From Maylandia zebra (taxonomy: Eukaryota > Chordata > Actinopteri > Cichliformes > Cichlidae), in assembly GCF_041146795.1 (NCBI RefSeq), contig NC_135176.1:15617286-15681285 (forward strand): a stretch of 64,000 nt of DNA, in the 5' to 3' direction. The notes below the pieces were generated by a model, which was given only the letters and a program-made list of their open reading frames with translations, was not told the origin of the DNA and ran no database searches. A program made the position numbers and the translations under genes. This document shows, in pieces, positions 48,865-61,199 of the stretch; position 1 is the stretch's first letter; each line of letters starts with the position of its first letter.

Positions 48865-51800
48865 TTAGTCGTCCTCATCAAAGTCTTTCTTTCCCTGGGG
48901 AGGTTTGGGTCCTCCTGCTGGTTTGGCCATGATGATCTATAAAGGAAGAAAACAATCATTTCATCATAAGATCCATGCAGCTGAGTGAGTGGGCTTTATG
49001 GCAGAGTGGAAGCACATCACCTCTGACCTTCATAAAATAATTGATAGACAAACATTAACCACAGCATCCAAAATGTGTTCAATCTTAAACTGCTGTGCTT
49101 ATTTATAAATGAGGGGACTATATTTTCAAAGTAAAAAAAAGACCATTTAAATCCCTACAGATATTCCAGAAGTCCATTTATAGTGATTAAACATTCATGA
49201 GCACACGTGGGAGTACCGTATGTTGTGCTTTAAGAGAAATTCTCTACACAGGAAAATGTACTTGTGCACAAAACGTGAACACTTAAAATCAAATAAATAA
49301 TTAAAGAAAAAAAATGAGCTGAAGAAATAATAATTAAACTCTGGGTCAGTTACTTAAGGCACTTCATGTTTCACAAAACATCTTCAACTACGTCTAAACT
49401 GAATTAATCTTCTCTTAAAATAGATTAAAAAACAAAACAGTGTTTGATTTGGTACTTGCACTCACAAACTGCTTGCGCATGCAGCATGCTATCACACCAC
49501 ACACACTATCTGCTCTGTGCAGGTTTAGGCAGTGGCACATCTGGGTTTGTGTAAAACACCTGCGATGTGGTTGAATCCAGTCAGTAACGCAACATTTCTC
49601 CAGTATTAGTAGTGACAGGTAACACATACATATTTCAACCTCCTGTGAGTGACTGAGCACACTGGTGCAGATTTTTGTTTTGTTTTTAGTTAAAAGCGCA
49701 CACACATTCCAAAACCTACTGACTGAGCGACTGAGGGTTTTGTGTGTGCCCTCTAATGGTGAGTTTCAAAATTATCAGGCTCTTCATCCCAACCGTCCTT
49801 GTCCCAATGGCCTCTCTGCTTGGGAGCCTTGGGTCCCCCTGCAGCCTTAGCCATGATGATCTGGATCGTACATATATGCACACTTAATTTATCCACCAGT
49901 TGCTTTAAAGAACATAAAAAAAAAATCCTAAAAAGAATAATACAAAACTCAAAATATAAACAGAAAGCAAACATCTGTGAGATGTGATTTGATGCGGTCT
50001 GTCGGATCTCTGGAGTGTGGCATTACGTTTGTTGATTTGCCTCAAAGCCTAAATTATTCAGTTAAAAACCAAACCGATACATTAAAAGCCGTCTAATAGA
50101 TGAAGTTTTGTAAACAGGTGAAAAATAGTCCTAAAGGCTCTTACTGTCTGACTGATTGAAGCAGTTTTCTGTCTCAATCAAAAACAAAAAACACAATTTC
50201 AAAAGTTCATAAAATATTCTGTATGAGGCTGGCTTTCATTACATGTAGAGTTTGTGTGTTAAGAATGTTTTGTTTGTACCCACCTGGTCCACCCTCAGCA
50301 CTGTGATAGCGGAATTGGTAGCCAGTTTTATGCCCCAGTATTTGACCAGGTAGGGATCCAGAATGCCGGCTTCGAGCATGTCCTTCACAGCAGGACCATC
50401 ACTCTGCAAACAACATGACAACCGCACCGTCAGTCAAGAATATGAGACGCTTCAATAGAAACGGGTATTAAAAAAAATAATTTCAAATTTTGGATTTAAG
50501 GGGGAAAAAAGGATGCCACAACACAAATTTTAAGATGTCTTTTATAGACCTAGTCTGCTCAACTTAACTCGACTGTTTCTAGGGTTTCTCATACTCAGAA
50601 AACGAGACGTCAACAGACTGCATGTCACCGATTGGCTAGTCAGTGGCGTTCCTCAATTAGTCATGAGGGCGTCTCCTTCACGAAAATCAAAAGCATAATT
50701 TTTGAAACCCGGAAATTAGGGACCTGGCTATGCAAAAAAAAAAAAAAAAAAAAAGGAGGCAGCAGGTATAGCATCACCTCAACCTCCTCCATCGTCGTGG
50801 TGTTTGAGTCGCCATTACTTCGTACTCGACTGTAAAAGAAACCGTCCGAAACCGAGTTGAGCCAAGATGAGTAGGTACAGGTGGGAAAAAGGACTGTTAG
50901 TGTTAAGCTGTGTACCCTAATCTAAAAAGTGGTGTGCATCTACCCAAGTTAACTGGAAGCCAAAAAAAATAAATAAATCTAAACTGTGATTCGCCTGCTT
51001 GGTAATTACATACGATGTGAACATCATATTATTTAGCTTAAAGATCATGTGGAACAGGCTGTATCTGTCTCCATAGCGCAGACAACACAAATGGACTCGG
51101 TGGGAGCTCAAGTCCTTCCAGCATTTCAGTCAAGGTAACTGTTTTTCTCTCAAAGGCCAACACATGAGCCAAGTTTCTCTTGTGATGACAGAATGATGTA
51201 GTGCATGTTTTTAGTGCAAACAGCAGTGTTAGCTCCTCCGGCATTCACTGTCACGTTTTGGACACCACTGGTAATGCGTTAAGGACCAGTGTGTAAGGTT
51301 TAGGTGCCTCTTGCAGTGCCGTTGTAGATTGTAACCAAGGAAAACACAGGCTGAATATTTTAAACGATTCACATCTGAAATCAAACTATATCAAAGCCAT
51401 CCACACATTCTTCTCATGCATCCATACATACCTCAATGTCAAAGCCCATGTTTTTGTTTCCCTCATGATGCGCAGAATACAGCTTTGAAATAAGCTCGCT
51501 CCCCTTCACGCCGGAGTTCTCAGCGAGGGCACGTGGCAACGCCTCGAAAGCTTCGGCAAACTTTTTAATGGCATACTGCTCGAGACCAGGGCAGGACTGC
51601 AGAAAGGCAGGAAAATGGTGTATCAGTCAAAATAGGACAAAACGAAGACGAGAGATAAGTGTGTGGACTTGGAATATGTTAATTAATTCACTTGAATGTG
51701 CATACCTCTCCATATGAGGTGATCTGTTTGGCCAGCTCAATCTCAGTGGCTCCTCCTCCAGGTACCAGCCTGTTGTCCTAAAGATAATGAATGACAGAGA

Positions 51801-51959
51801 GACTGTAGCTGTTGTGCAAACTAAGTAGTACATAAAAAGAAAACCCCTTGAAATTTGTGAACTGTAAGATTCTCAATAACAATGTTTAAAGGGAAAGTTT
51901 TGCTCATAGTGAACACTGATAGCATAGTTTTAGTTTTTCAGTTCCTAATTCTATTTTAA

Positions 51960-52007
<48 letters not shown>

Positions 52008-55000
52008 GTAAACAGGTGCTCAACACCGATGAGAAAAAAGATAAACATCAGCCTGAGTTGCTTTACAATAAAGACAATAATAATCTTTAAAATATAATTT
52101 GTGCATCCATTTGTTAAAACTTGTGATTCATCTAAAAGTAAGAAAAAAATCCCAACAACAACAAAATAACCCCAGTGACTTATAATGTCTACTTACCCTG
52201 ACCAGAACTTTAAAGGTGTTGACTCCATCATCTACAGCCCTCTCAATATCATCCATCAGGTTGTCAGTGGAGCCTCTGATCACCACGGTTGAGATGGCAC
52301 CATCCTCTTTATCTGTGTCAACACCAACCAACATGTTAACTCAGAAAGGTTTAAAATTAAGATTCACAAGCCTGAAGAATGGAGTCATTTACCATGTTTG
52401 AAGACCACCACCTGAGTGTCTCCCACCTCAGTCAGATATACATCATCACAGTGACCCATCTCATCCGGAGTCGGAGCCGTCTAAGGATGACAAAAATGTA
52501 TTTATAGTTAAAAATGGACGGCTCTTTCGAATACCTGATCTGATAAAAACAAGTGTACACTCACCATCTTGGGCAGAGCTACAGCTCCCACAGTCTTGCA
52601 TAATCTCCTGAGGTCCCACTTGGAGTTAAGCCTGACGAGAAGGAAAAAAAGAACGTTTACGGCTGGGAAGCACACAATGCCAAAGATATACTAGAGCTGG
52701 GCGATAGAACGATAACGATATGTATCGCGATATAACTTTTACTCGATAGAGAAATTAAGCTATCGCGATAGACCTCGCCGCTCTTGTCCTCTTAAAAAAA
52801 AAAAAAAAAAGGTCAGCCGATCCAAATTCAGTAGCGCAGAGCCGAACCAATCACAGCCGCAGCGTCACGTCGCGTGACTTGTTACGTACAGCACAAGTGC
52901 CAAGCCGCACGTGTGTTTGTTTGGGAAGCAGCCAGCGGGTAATGGAGCCAGCGCATAATGGAGGAAATGAGTGTGCCGACTAGAAAAATCAACCGAGCGT
53001 GACCGAAGAGAAAACAGATGATGGTTCCAATGCCGGAGAGATTGTCGAACGGAAGAGCCATAGAAGTTCCGTAGTGTGAAGGTATTTCGGCTATTTCAAG
53101 TCTGACAAAAAACAGAGTAGCGTGCACTGTAAATTGTGCCGAAAGCAAGTCTGGAAATGCAATAAACTGGTGCATGCGTCACACTGTGCGCCACGTTATT
53201 GTTTCGGTGAAATGAATTTCTACAATACTGTTAATTCTACTCTCTGCAGTGTTTAAATGCTTACATATACACACAGTTACTGTCCCTCCACACATACGAC
53301 TCGGTTCTGCTTCTATGCCCCAGCTTTGTTTACTTTTTCCCACCGAGGCTTCTAGACTTCTGATTGGCCAACATTTCTGCACGGTTAGGAATCTAGCGCC
53401 ACCTGCTGCTTTGGCATGTTCATAGCAGCGTTTTCTTTCATTTCTCCCTTTATGTGTGGACGGGATTATTTTTTAAAACGAAAACGGAAAATCTCCGTTT
53501 TCAAAAATACCCGTGTACATGTGGACGTAGCCTCAGTCTCTGACTGGAAGCGCTAATTCATCATTCGGCTTTTGTCAGACTAAAGTAACTGTTAAAACTG
53601 TTTGAAAAGCTCAGCTATACAACAAGGAGAGATTGAGAATTTCCTTTTAGTTCTCAGTTTATTTGATATTGACAAAAGTTAGTCAGTTTTGTCTGTTCTT
53701 CTGTAAAACAAACTAAGATTTATTTTTAGAATTAATACTTTATTTCTAAGTGGAATTGACAATTTAGTCTGTTTCGTTTGTTCTATTTTGAAACTTAAAC
53801 GCTTTAGCGGCTGCCTTTTGTGTAGTTTGCAATATTTGCCTTTATTTATCTGAAAAAGTCTCATGTTCCTTAAGTACATCTACCCTGTTGAACTTATTAT
53901 GGGAAATAAATATTTAAAAACAAGCTGCTGATTATTTCACATTTTACTTGTGAGCAATGGCACATTTAAATCTTACAAATATAGTTATTTGGCTTATATC
54001 GTGATAGATATCGTTATCGCCTGAAATGAAAAAAACATATCGTGATATGAAAAAATCTCATATCGCCCAGCTCTAAGATATACTATTATATATCATGTAA
54101 TATTTAACATACGGCCATCATATATTTATTTAAATGTCCCAAAAAATGCAGACACAGTTACATCTTGCACCTTCAAAATAAAAGTTTTAGTCCTAGGCCA
54201 TGAAAGGACCATCTGTATTAGCAAAAAGATCAATCTTTACTTGGGAGAAATGTGATCTCTTAAGCGAGTTACATGAAACAGTAAGCTCAACTAGAAGAAA
54301 CTCAGGCTGAATTTGCCGTAAATGTCTAGCTCTTTGTATATGATACGTTCCCTGCTCACTTAAGGTTTTGTAGTTCTTACCTGACCACCATGAGTTTGTA
54401 CTTGTTGGCGTAGTGCAGCGCCATGTCAGCCACTTTCCCCCCAGTTACCACCACAGTGGCACCAGCCTCCTTGATAGCCTTCACGTTAGCTTCCATCAAA
54501 TCCTCCTCTCCTTTACTGAAGTCCATGAGCTCCTGTGCATTATTTATCAACACTGTGCCCTGTGGAACAGACGGGACTATTGTCAGCACCGAGAGCAATG
54601 TCAGCATCATCTTCATTAAACTTAATATATCGGTCACCTCCACTTACCTTAGTCTCTGTCACCATGCAGTCGAAGGGGCAGGAGAAAACGGCGATCTTGG
54701 CGTCTTTCACTGATGAGATGTCTCCCTCTGCCTCCTTCTTAAAAACCATGCCATGAAGCATAGAGGATGCCGTCACCCCACAACCCTAAAATGACCACAA
54801 ATGTTAATAGAGGCCAAACTGCATACGCACACAAAATAAAACCAACAGAAGATGCTGCTTACCAAAATCTTGCATACTCTGACGTTATCAACATTGAAAT
54901 TGCCGGTCTCTGGGAAGATCGATACTGCACGAAGAGGGGAGAAAAAGGAAGTCAGAAAAATACCAAGGCAATGCTAAAATCGAGACAATCAACTCTGAGA

Positions 55001-56367
55001 TAGTGTGCACTTCTGACTCACCACAGGCCTCTGCAATGAGGTTCGCAAGGAAGTCTTCATTGCCGTACTGTTTACTCATGACTGCTGTACGGATGAGCGA
55101 CTTGGCTTCATTAATGTCATGGAGGTTCTTGGCTGAGGAGCAAACGCAGTCTGACAGGATCTCCAGAGTCTTCTTACAAGCCTTCTCGTAGCCTTCAATC
55201 ACCTGTGGCAAAGAAGAAAAAGCAGGCACTGAGAAAATGCACCAATCATAGCACATGTTTGACATCAAGCCATGCTACTTTACCAATATTATCTTGTTTA
55301 CCTCTGAAACAGACAAGCCCATTCTAAGGAGCTCTTCAGCCAGCTCCAGCAGAGCTCCAGCAAAGACCAGGACAAAGTTGGTACCATCGCCGACTTCCTG
55401 TTCTTGCATGTGGGACGCCATTACAATCATTTTGGCTGCGGGATGCTGCACCTATAAAACAAACAATTTACATAAATAGTTAAATTCATACATTTATTAT
55501 GCACTCAGCTGAATTTCAGTGAGGTGCACAACAACATCTCCTCACCTCAAGCTCTCTGAGAATTGTTGCAGCGTCATTGGTGACAAACAGCTTCTCTAAA
55601 TGGTTGATGACCATTTTGTTCATGCCTAAAAGAAAACACTTCATTTAACGGGTGCTGCTTTGATATCTTTACAGAGCACAACCCTAATAGGCTGTAGGCA
55701 GACCAAACTTACCGTTGGGCCCATAGGCAGTGCGGGTGGTTTGAGAAAGTTCCTTACAAGCTCTGATATTACGGAAGACAGCCTCTTCAAGACCTGAAAA
55801 GTGCTGTAACAGACAAGAAATCAACTTTTCAAGACAGGTGCATTACCGTTCATTTCCATGTCAGACTAATATATTTAGCTTACTACCTAACAATGAATAT
55901 GTTAAAAGCAAATAACTGGATATAATATGGATAGTCTGAGAATGTAAACATTTCATTAAGCATCAGCATCACTTTAAGCTGACAGTACTGACAGTTAGCT
56001 GAATGCTAGCTGGGTGTGACTGCAGTATGGCATCCCGTTATAACAGCAGCTCAACTTCTGCTGCTGCTATATTTAGCACGGTTTAGACTGAAGGGAGACA
56101 GTGAAATATCAAAAATAAGCATTTCATCTTCCCTAACAGACCTTCGTCCAGCAGCCGGCTGGGCGGCCTGGCTGCTGCTTTCTAGAACTATCCCTCATGA
56201 CTCTGAATGAACATGCTAACTTAGCGGCTAACGTTAGCTAGCACGCTTCTTCACAACTACTCAGTCAAAGCTCATCTACGAGCCCAATATTCCTAATTTA
56301 ACCCCACCTTGGCGCCATCCTTTAACATCTGGGCGAAGCCCGGAGCTTTTGGGACGTGGAGGGCCAT
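48865..56367 (-). CDS. cct8: T-complex protein 1 subunit theta (CCT8), distal-end isoform
   Basis: Fifteen exons in phase: 56308-56367, 55713-55803, 55546-55625, 55302-55451, 55022-55202, 54863-54924, 54648-54785, 54381-54559, 52565-52631, 52393-52480, 52197-52312, 51706-51777, 51432-51596, 50284-50403 and 48865-48936. They give 546 residues (human 548). CCT8 is one of eight subunits of the TRiC/CCT ring, which folds actin, tubulin and other proteins with ATP. Seen: LSQTTRTAYGPNGMNKMVIN, the nucleotide motif GDGTNFVLVFAGALLELAEE, NFNVDNVRVCKIL, FSCPFDCMVTETKGTVL, GGKVADMALHYANKY, VVIRGSTDNLMDDIERAVDD and LVPGGGATEIELAKQI. The distal tail IIMAKPAGGPKPPQGKKDFD matches the human tail. An alternative last exon lies at 49753-49860. 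Intron 8 is enlarged by a hAT element. Confidence 0.97.
49753..49860 (-). CDS. cct8: Alternative last exon of cct8 (proximal)
   Basis: Like the distal exon, it starts in phase directly after an AG (GATCCAG|ATCATC) and encodes IIMAKAAGGPKAP before diverging into KQRGHWDKDGWDEEPDNFET and two His residues, then a stop. Joined to exon 14 it gives a 558-residue protein with a longer tail. The first 12 or so residues match the distal exon, so the two arose by exon duplication. The frame, splice phase and acidic/Trp character are kept, which argues for use. The pyrimidine tract is weak (purine-rich upstream sequence), and I found no clear AATAAA between this stop and the distal exon. Confidence 0.75.
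   Translation of the reverse strand: MIMAKAAGGPKAPKQRGHWDKDGWDEEPDNFETHH
51957..52006 (+). repeat. ATT microsatellite in cct8 intron 11
   Basis: About 16 uninterrupted ATT units. Confidence 0.97.
52692..54075 (+). mobile_element. hAT-type DNA transposon remnant in cct8 intron 8
   Basis: The ends TAGAGCTGGGCGATA and TATCGCCCAGCTCTA are perfect inverse matches. The 8-bp duplication AGATATAC flanks it (52684-52691 and 54076-54083), the hallmark of hAT elements. Near 53075-53175 the plus strand reads a BED zinc finger (YFGYFKSDKKQSSVHCKLCR then KQVWKCNKLVHASH), with the Cys pair and a His. The catalytic hAT domain is missing, so the copy is internally deleted and cannot move itself. A segment around 53390-53530 (aaaacgaaaacggaaaatct and cgtgtacatgtggacgtagc) looks like a separate nested MITE. 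Confidence 0.88.
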
Positions 56368-56994
56368 TTTCAAATTTTTAGCAGCCCCGGTATCCTAGAG
56401 AAGGTAGCCGCGGCGTGGGTTCAGCTCTGGGTACAAAGCCGGAGAGGCAGAGGTGGAGCGACTTCAGCGAGGCAGCGAGCTACAGACGGGTGACAACAAA
56501 GGACAAACAGAGCAATTCTCGTTTCACCGCGCAGTGATCGTAAAACACCACGCGGGGGCAGTCTTACCGACGTGTTACTATAACGAAATCCAAGTCTATA
56601 CTAAGTGACTGACTTTTCAGTGAATTCCAAATAATTTAAGCTATCTCACCAAAGAAACACAAGTAAAGTACGACAGATGGCATTTCTGATTTCCTGTTGT
56701 TTACTTGCTTTGTCAAATTTCTATCATTAGTCATGAAATATTACAAATATAATGAATTATTGTCTTAAATGTGTAGTTGTTTTAAATTAAAAATGTATTG
56801 CCTTTACCAGTTAGTTTTCTATAGACTGTGCCTTGCATATTATACAAATATAATATATACAAATATAACCATGCTATCCCAAATGATTTACCCACTAAAA
56901 GAATTACACAAATTTTCTACATACAAATTAAAGTAGTACTAATCTCATATAAAGTACTTAATCACAAATGTGTAACATAATTTAATTTTAGGTC
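56368..56994 (-). promoter_or_regulatory. cct8: cct8 promoter flank and AT-rich spacer
   Basis: CpG-containing sequence above the cct8 ATG (56370-56580: gtagccgcggcgtgggttc, cgcgcagtgatcg, caccacgcgggggcag) is the likely promoter. It turns AT-rich after 56600 with no gene seen. Confidence 0.5.
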
Positions 56995-57095
56995 AGCGGT
57001 TTGGCAACCTATCCAGGGTGTGCCCTCCACTTGCCCTATGTTAGCTGGGATAGCCCCCCCACCCCATAACAATAAGCAGAAGAGTACGGATGTAT
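56995..57095 (+). repeat. Short SINE/LINE-type tail
   Basis: ggcaacctatccagggtgtg and gttagctgggatag followed by aataagcagaagagtacgga are the familiar fish repeat end; only about 100 bases are present. Confidence 0.6.
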
Positions 57096-57109
57096 GAATA
57101 TTACAATTA

Positions 57110-57620
57110 TTCTAAGTTAAAACACAAATTATAGTACCAGAAGAAGTTCAAACTAAGCATCAGAAAGAGGAAGAAAGGAGATTTAAATGACTTTGAACAT
57201 GACATGGTGGTTGATGTGAATATTTCAGAAACTGCTGATCTACTAAAATTTTCCCACATAACCATCACTGTGATCTGAAAGAGGCATGAGTTGCAGTGTC
57301 GCACAGATAAAATTGGGCTGGAAAAATGTTGCCTGGTTTTTATTAATCTCAATTTCTGCTGCAACATTCAAGTGATAGGGTCAAAATTTAATGCAAACAG
57401 CATCAAAGCATGGATCAATCCTTCCTTGGACTGATCACTGGTTCAGGTTTGACGGTGTTCATTTAATGGCGTGGGAGTGTTTTATTGCCATAAATTGGGC
57501 CTCTTATTACAAACTGAGTGCCTTCCAGCACCATGGTGGATCTGTGCCATTAGGCAAGCATTAAGGCAGTACTAGCAAGGTATACCTAATGAAGTGGGAA
57601 GTTAGTATACTGGCATATAT
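57110..57620 (+). mobile_element. Tc1-like transposon fragment
   Basis: Matches the common fish Tc1-like element on the plus strand: catcagaaagaggaagaaag, aatatttcagaaactgctga, tctactaaaattttcccaca, cattaaggcagtactagcaa and the right end ggtatacctaatgaagtggg. Large internal parts are missing and frames are broken. Its relatives are at 24839, 27530 and 38870. Confidence 0.75.
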
Positions 57621-57900
57621 AGATTTCAATACCTGAAAATGATCTGAACAGAAAGAAAAATAGTGATATAAACACATTTTTCCACTCCGTTTCTAAAATC
57701 TTCAGTTAGTTTAATGAACAAATGTGCTGTAAAACTGACACCAAATGATAACCACCATCATCAACATCATGATGTTGAGGAAAATATTATTTTAACCCCC
57801 CCCCCCAAAAAAATGAAGAAAAGAAAAAGAAAACACCCAACAAAAATGATGTGAAGAGAAAACATGAAACGGATATATATATGCATAAAAAGGGCAAAGT

Positions 57901-57906
57901 TTTATT
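57901..57906 (-). promoter_or_regulatory. pimreg: Polyadenylation signal, likely for pimreg
   Basis: tttatt on the plus strand, about 885 bases beyond the pimreg stop, implying a 3'UTR of about 57890-58789. Confidence 0.4.
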
Positions 57907-58789
57907 TTTTCACATTTGGACAGTTGTTCTCCTTTAAAAAAAATAATAATGCAGAAAAAGAAAGTATCAAAAACAGAAAAACAAAACAACAACAACACAC
58001 CCACAGAAGAGCTTTGCTTAATTTGAGGCTGGTAACTTGAGAGTCACTAATAAGACTCGGGATATCTCTTTATAACATCATCATTATAGCCATCAACTGG
58101 TAATGAGCCACTAAATCTTTTTCCCCATCACATTATCAGATGATTTGTGTGTACAATATCGATGCATGAATCATCCACAGGCCATTAGAAGTGCCAACCT
58201 CTGCCTCAAGGAATGTTCACATTTAAATACTGTTTTAGAAAATACACTTGATAATTTGGTATAATCAAATGATATTTAAAAATAGTGTAACAAGTGTTAG
58301 AAACATTATTGCATACATATAAAAATAGTGGAAAAAAAAAAAAGATTTCCCCTCTGTCAGAAAATTTAGTGTTCGTTCAGCAGATAACTGCAGCTCTTGT
58401 TCGCGATCCCTTTAGAGTACATTTCATTAACTTTCTATGCAGAGAATGAGAACACAAAGTACAATATTAGTATTTTGAAAATGTAACTAAATGTAACATT
58501 TTGGTTGGAGCAGCTACGACAGATGCAAAGAAAATTCCTCTGGAAGCTACAGTGAGGATATTTTACCCACAACAAGCTAACCTGAGACATGTAAACACAC
58601 AAGAGTCACACAGATGCTCACAAAGATGCAGAGCACACATAAAAAAAGACAAGCTGTAGCATAATAGTCTCCCAGTATCATAACGCCACTGTGAATATGT
58701 AACAGTGACACCACAATAATAATGAGTATAATAAGTGTAAAACATGGCTACAATAGGTCCTGCATTATACACACAGACATGCATGTAGT

Positions 58790-60758
58790 TCAGTTGGGTT
58801 TGCGAATAGTGTTCACAGCTGTGTGGGCCCAACTGCCCAGCGTGTCTGAGACGCGTGTGGCTCTGCGTGTGACATTTGAGCGGCTGAGTTTACCGCTGGG
58901 ATCCAGCTTTCTCATCATCGCTCCCCCAGAACGTTCCTTTGGGCCAGATCTGCAGAGACAGAGAGACACTACTCAGTGCAAAAAGAGACTGCCATTAAAA
59001 CCATATAGGTTTACAACTGTAACATCAGTTAGTTATTTAAAAAGAAAAAGGCAAGTGTTAAGCCATCAGGCAACAAATGAAAATTTTCAGTAACTCATTT
59101 CCTGATCTACAATTTGAATTTTATTACTTATCATTTTAATGTGTAAATGGCCTTGTAGACATTCAGGTAATATCAGAAAAGGTATTTGGGAAAGTTTGGT
59201 GTCAAGGAAAATTTAAAGCAGGAGCTGTAAAGTCAGCAAGAAAAAGTGTGAGCAACATTTGTTCAGACAGCGAGTTATTAATCTGTTTTTCTTCCAGATT
59301 GCATGCATCCGAGAAGCTCTGCCATGCACCTTTGTGTTTACACTGAAAGCTATGTTCTCAAAACTCAACTAGTTTTACTCTTTGGAAAGGGGATTTTACC
59401 TTCTGTATTACTCCACAATTTGGGAATAGTTGAACTGCCTGTTGCAAGTAAAAAACAAAACAAAAAACTGATCTCAATTAAATAAGAAGACGTCTATACT
59501 CAGTGAGGAAAGCCTCTGGGAGCATGTAATGTGCGCAAATAACAGGCAAGATCACCATTACCGAGTGCTCGCTTTCCGCACTGAATATCATCGTTTACAG
59601 GACACAAATATTTTAAATGACAACACAGGAAGTGACGCAAATTTTCAAATGCATTCTGTCATGTCATCTGGCTCCAATTCCCACATCCACCTCCTTTCCC
59701 CCTTACTCCCTCCTTATCTGAATACCAGAAACACAGGCCCTGTTTCAAACTGAGGCGGGAGGAATGTCTGGAGGGAGGGGGAGGAAGTCTGGGGACCCAC
59801 AAGCTGGGATTCTTTGGGTGAGAGGGCAAGGAGGACAGAGACTCCCTTCCTCAATACAGAATATGCATGAATACAAGGAAATGGACTAATGGCTTCTTCA
59901 GTTACACAAAACTTTAATTTACCAACAAAACACTTCTTTAGTTGTGATTATAGAAAAAGGTAACAAAACATGTCCTTTTTCTGTTAATTACCCAATCTGG
60001 GAGAAACTAATAACACACATAATGCAAACACTTTTTACAATTTTAGAATTTACCACCCAGTCAATGATCAAGATATCAAAAGAATTCACTAAAATAAAAA
60101 AATGTTACCTGCTGTCTCTCCCAATGATGTCATCAAAAGCCTTCGACAGATGTTTGAGCCTCCTGAGTCCACTGGAAACTGACTCCAAATCTTGGTCAAA
60201 TTTCCTATTATAGATCATAAAAACAAAATATTTGGCAGAAAAAGATAACCACCAAAATTCAAGTGAGCTACTCTCAGCTGCTCCACATATTTGGTTGAGG
60301 TTTTTTTTTTTTTTTTTTTTTTTTAAAATAAATAAATGGTGTATGATCGTCCTGACACATCCTCAGAGGGATCCAATGAAATAAAAGCACTCAACAAACT
60401 TATAAACTAACAAAGTCCTAAAAAGCAAAGTTGCATAAAGAGTGAATCAAACTCACTTCCTCTGGTTTTGCGTATTTGGAGAGGCAAAGGGACTTCGTAC
60501 AGCAGCCATGCGGACCAGTTGCCTCCTGCCACCTCCTGTTTTCACTCCTCTTACGGATGCTTCAGGAGTCCTGCGTCCTCTGGAGCCTGGAGTACGCCCA
60601 GGTGTACCTGTTGCTCTGAGTGTGCGTCTGGGTGTTGCAGCCCGATGAGGTGTACGTCCTGGGGTGCAAGAATTCAATGCTCCAGCATTTTCTCCATCAC
60701 GACCCGGGGTCGCTACCAAACACTCTTCACGGGAAAATTCTCTGGTCCTCTGCAACCT

Positions 60759-60814
<56 letters not shown>

Positions 60815-61199
60815 AAATAACAACTCTAGAATAACTGACTGGTGGCTTTTGTTGAGACTGATAATAATAAAAAATAGGCAATTTCACACATAACAGTTAA
60901 TCTACCTGATACACTCCGGTGATAGAGTTACGAGCACTACGAGTAAGTTTGTGGACTGTGCTGGTCTTTGGTTGCTCCTTCATGGTTTCCCAGGTCGGAT
61001 TCTCAGGGAGGGAGTTGGTCTGGACAGATCGCAGTGGGAGTCGCTTCCTCAGTGACATTCTCAGAGAGTTGAGTGAAGATGAGGACCGAAGTTTGCGGAA
61101 ACGGTCCGGGGCTTCTGGGGAGCTCTCTGCTCCATCAGACTCATCCAGGACTGTGTGTGCCCGCCAGACTCCAACCACAGCTTTACCAACACCATCCAT
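58790..61199 (-). CDS. pimreg: PICALM-interacting mitotic regulator (CATS, FAM64A)
   Basis: Four exons in phase: 60906-61199 (ATG at 61199), 60457-60758, 60109-60204 and 58790-58949. They give 283 residues (human about 240). The protein is nuclear, cell-cycle regulated and binds PICALM and chromatin factors. The match rests on RKRLPLRSVQTNSLPENPTW in exon 1 and ARNSITGVYQ after it, a KARRR-type basic middle, the AAFRSPYSS-like AAVRSPFASP block, and LESVSSGLRRLKHLSKAFDD near the C-terminus. Residues about 115-160 are rich in TPGRTP-type repeats that look like CDK sites (inference). RxxL strings could be destruction boxes. The exon 2 acceptor follows a TC microsatellite. The tail SRSNVTRRATRVSDTLGSWA is longer than in human. 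Identification is good but less certain than for its neighbours. Confidence 0.85.
60761..60811 (+). repeat. pimreg: GA/TC microsatellite at the pimreg exon 2 acceptor
   Basis: About 25 GA units on the plus strand. On the gene strand this is a TC run that leads directly into the splice acceptor CAG at 60759-60761. Confidence 0.97.

Noticed and set aside
51957-52006. Regularly spaced repeats resembling an array
   Set aside because: Simple ATT microsatellite. No CRISPR-type spacer structure exists in this eukaryotic window.
60468-60893. 141-codon plus-strand frame with an Arg-Glu run
   Set aside because: It is antisense to pimreg exon 2 and the run is only the GA microsatellite read in frame.
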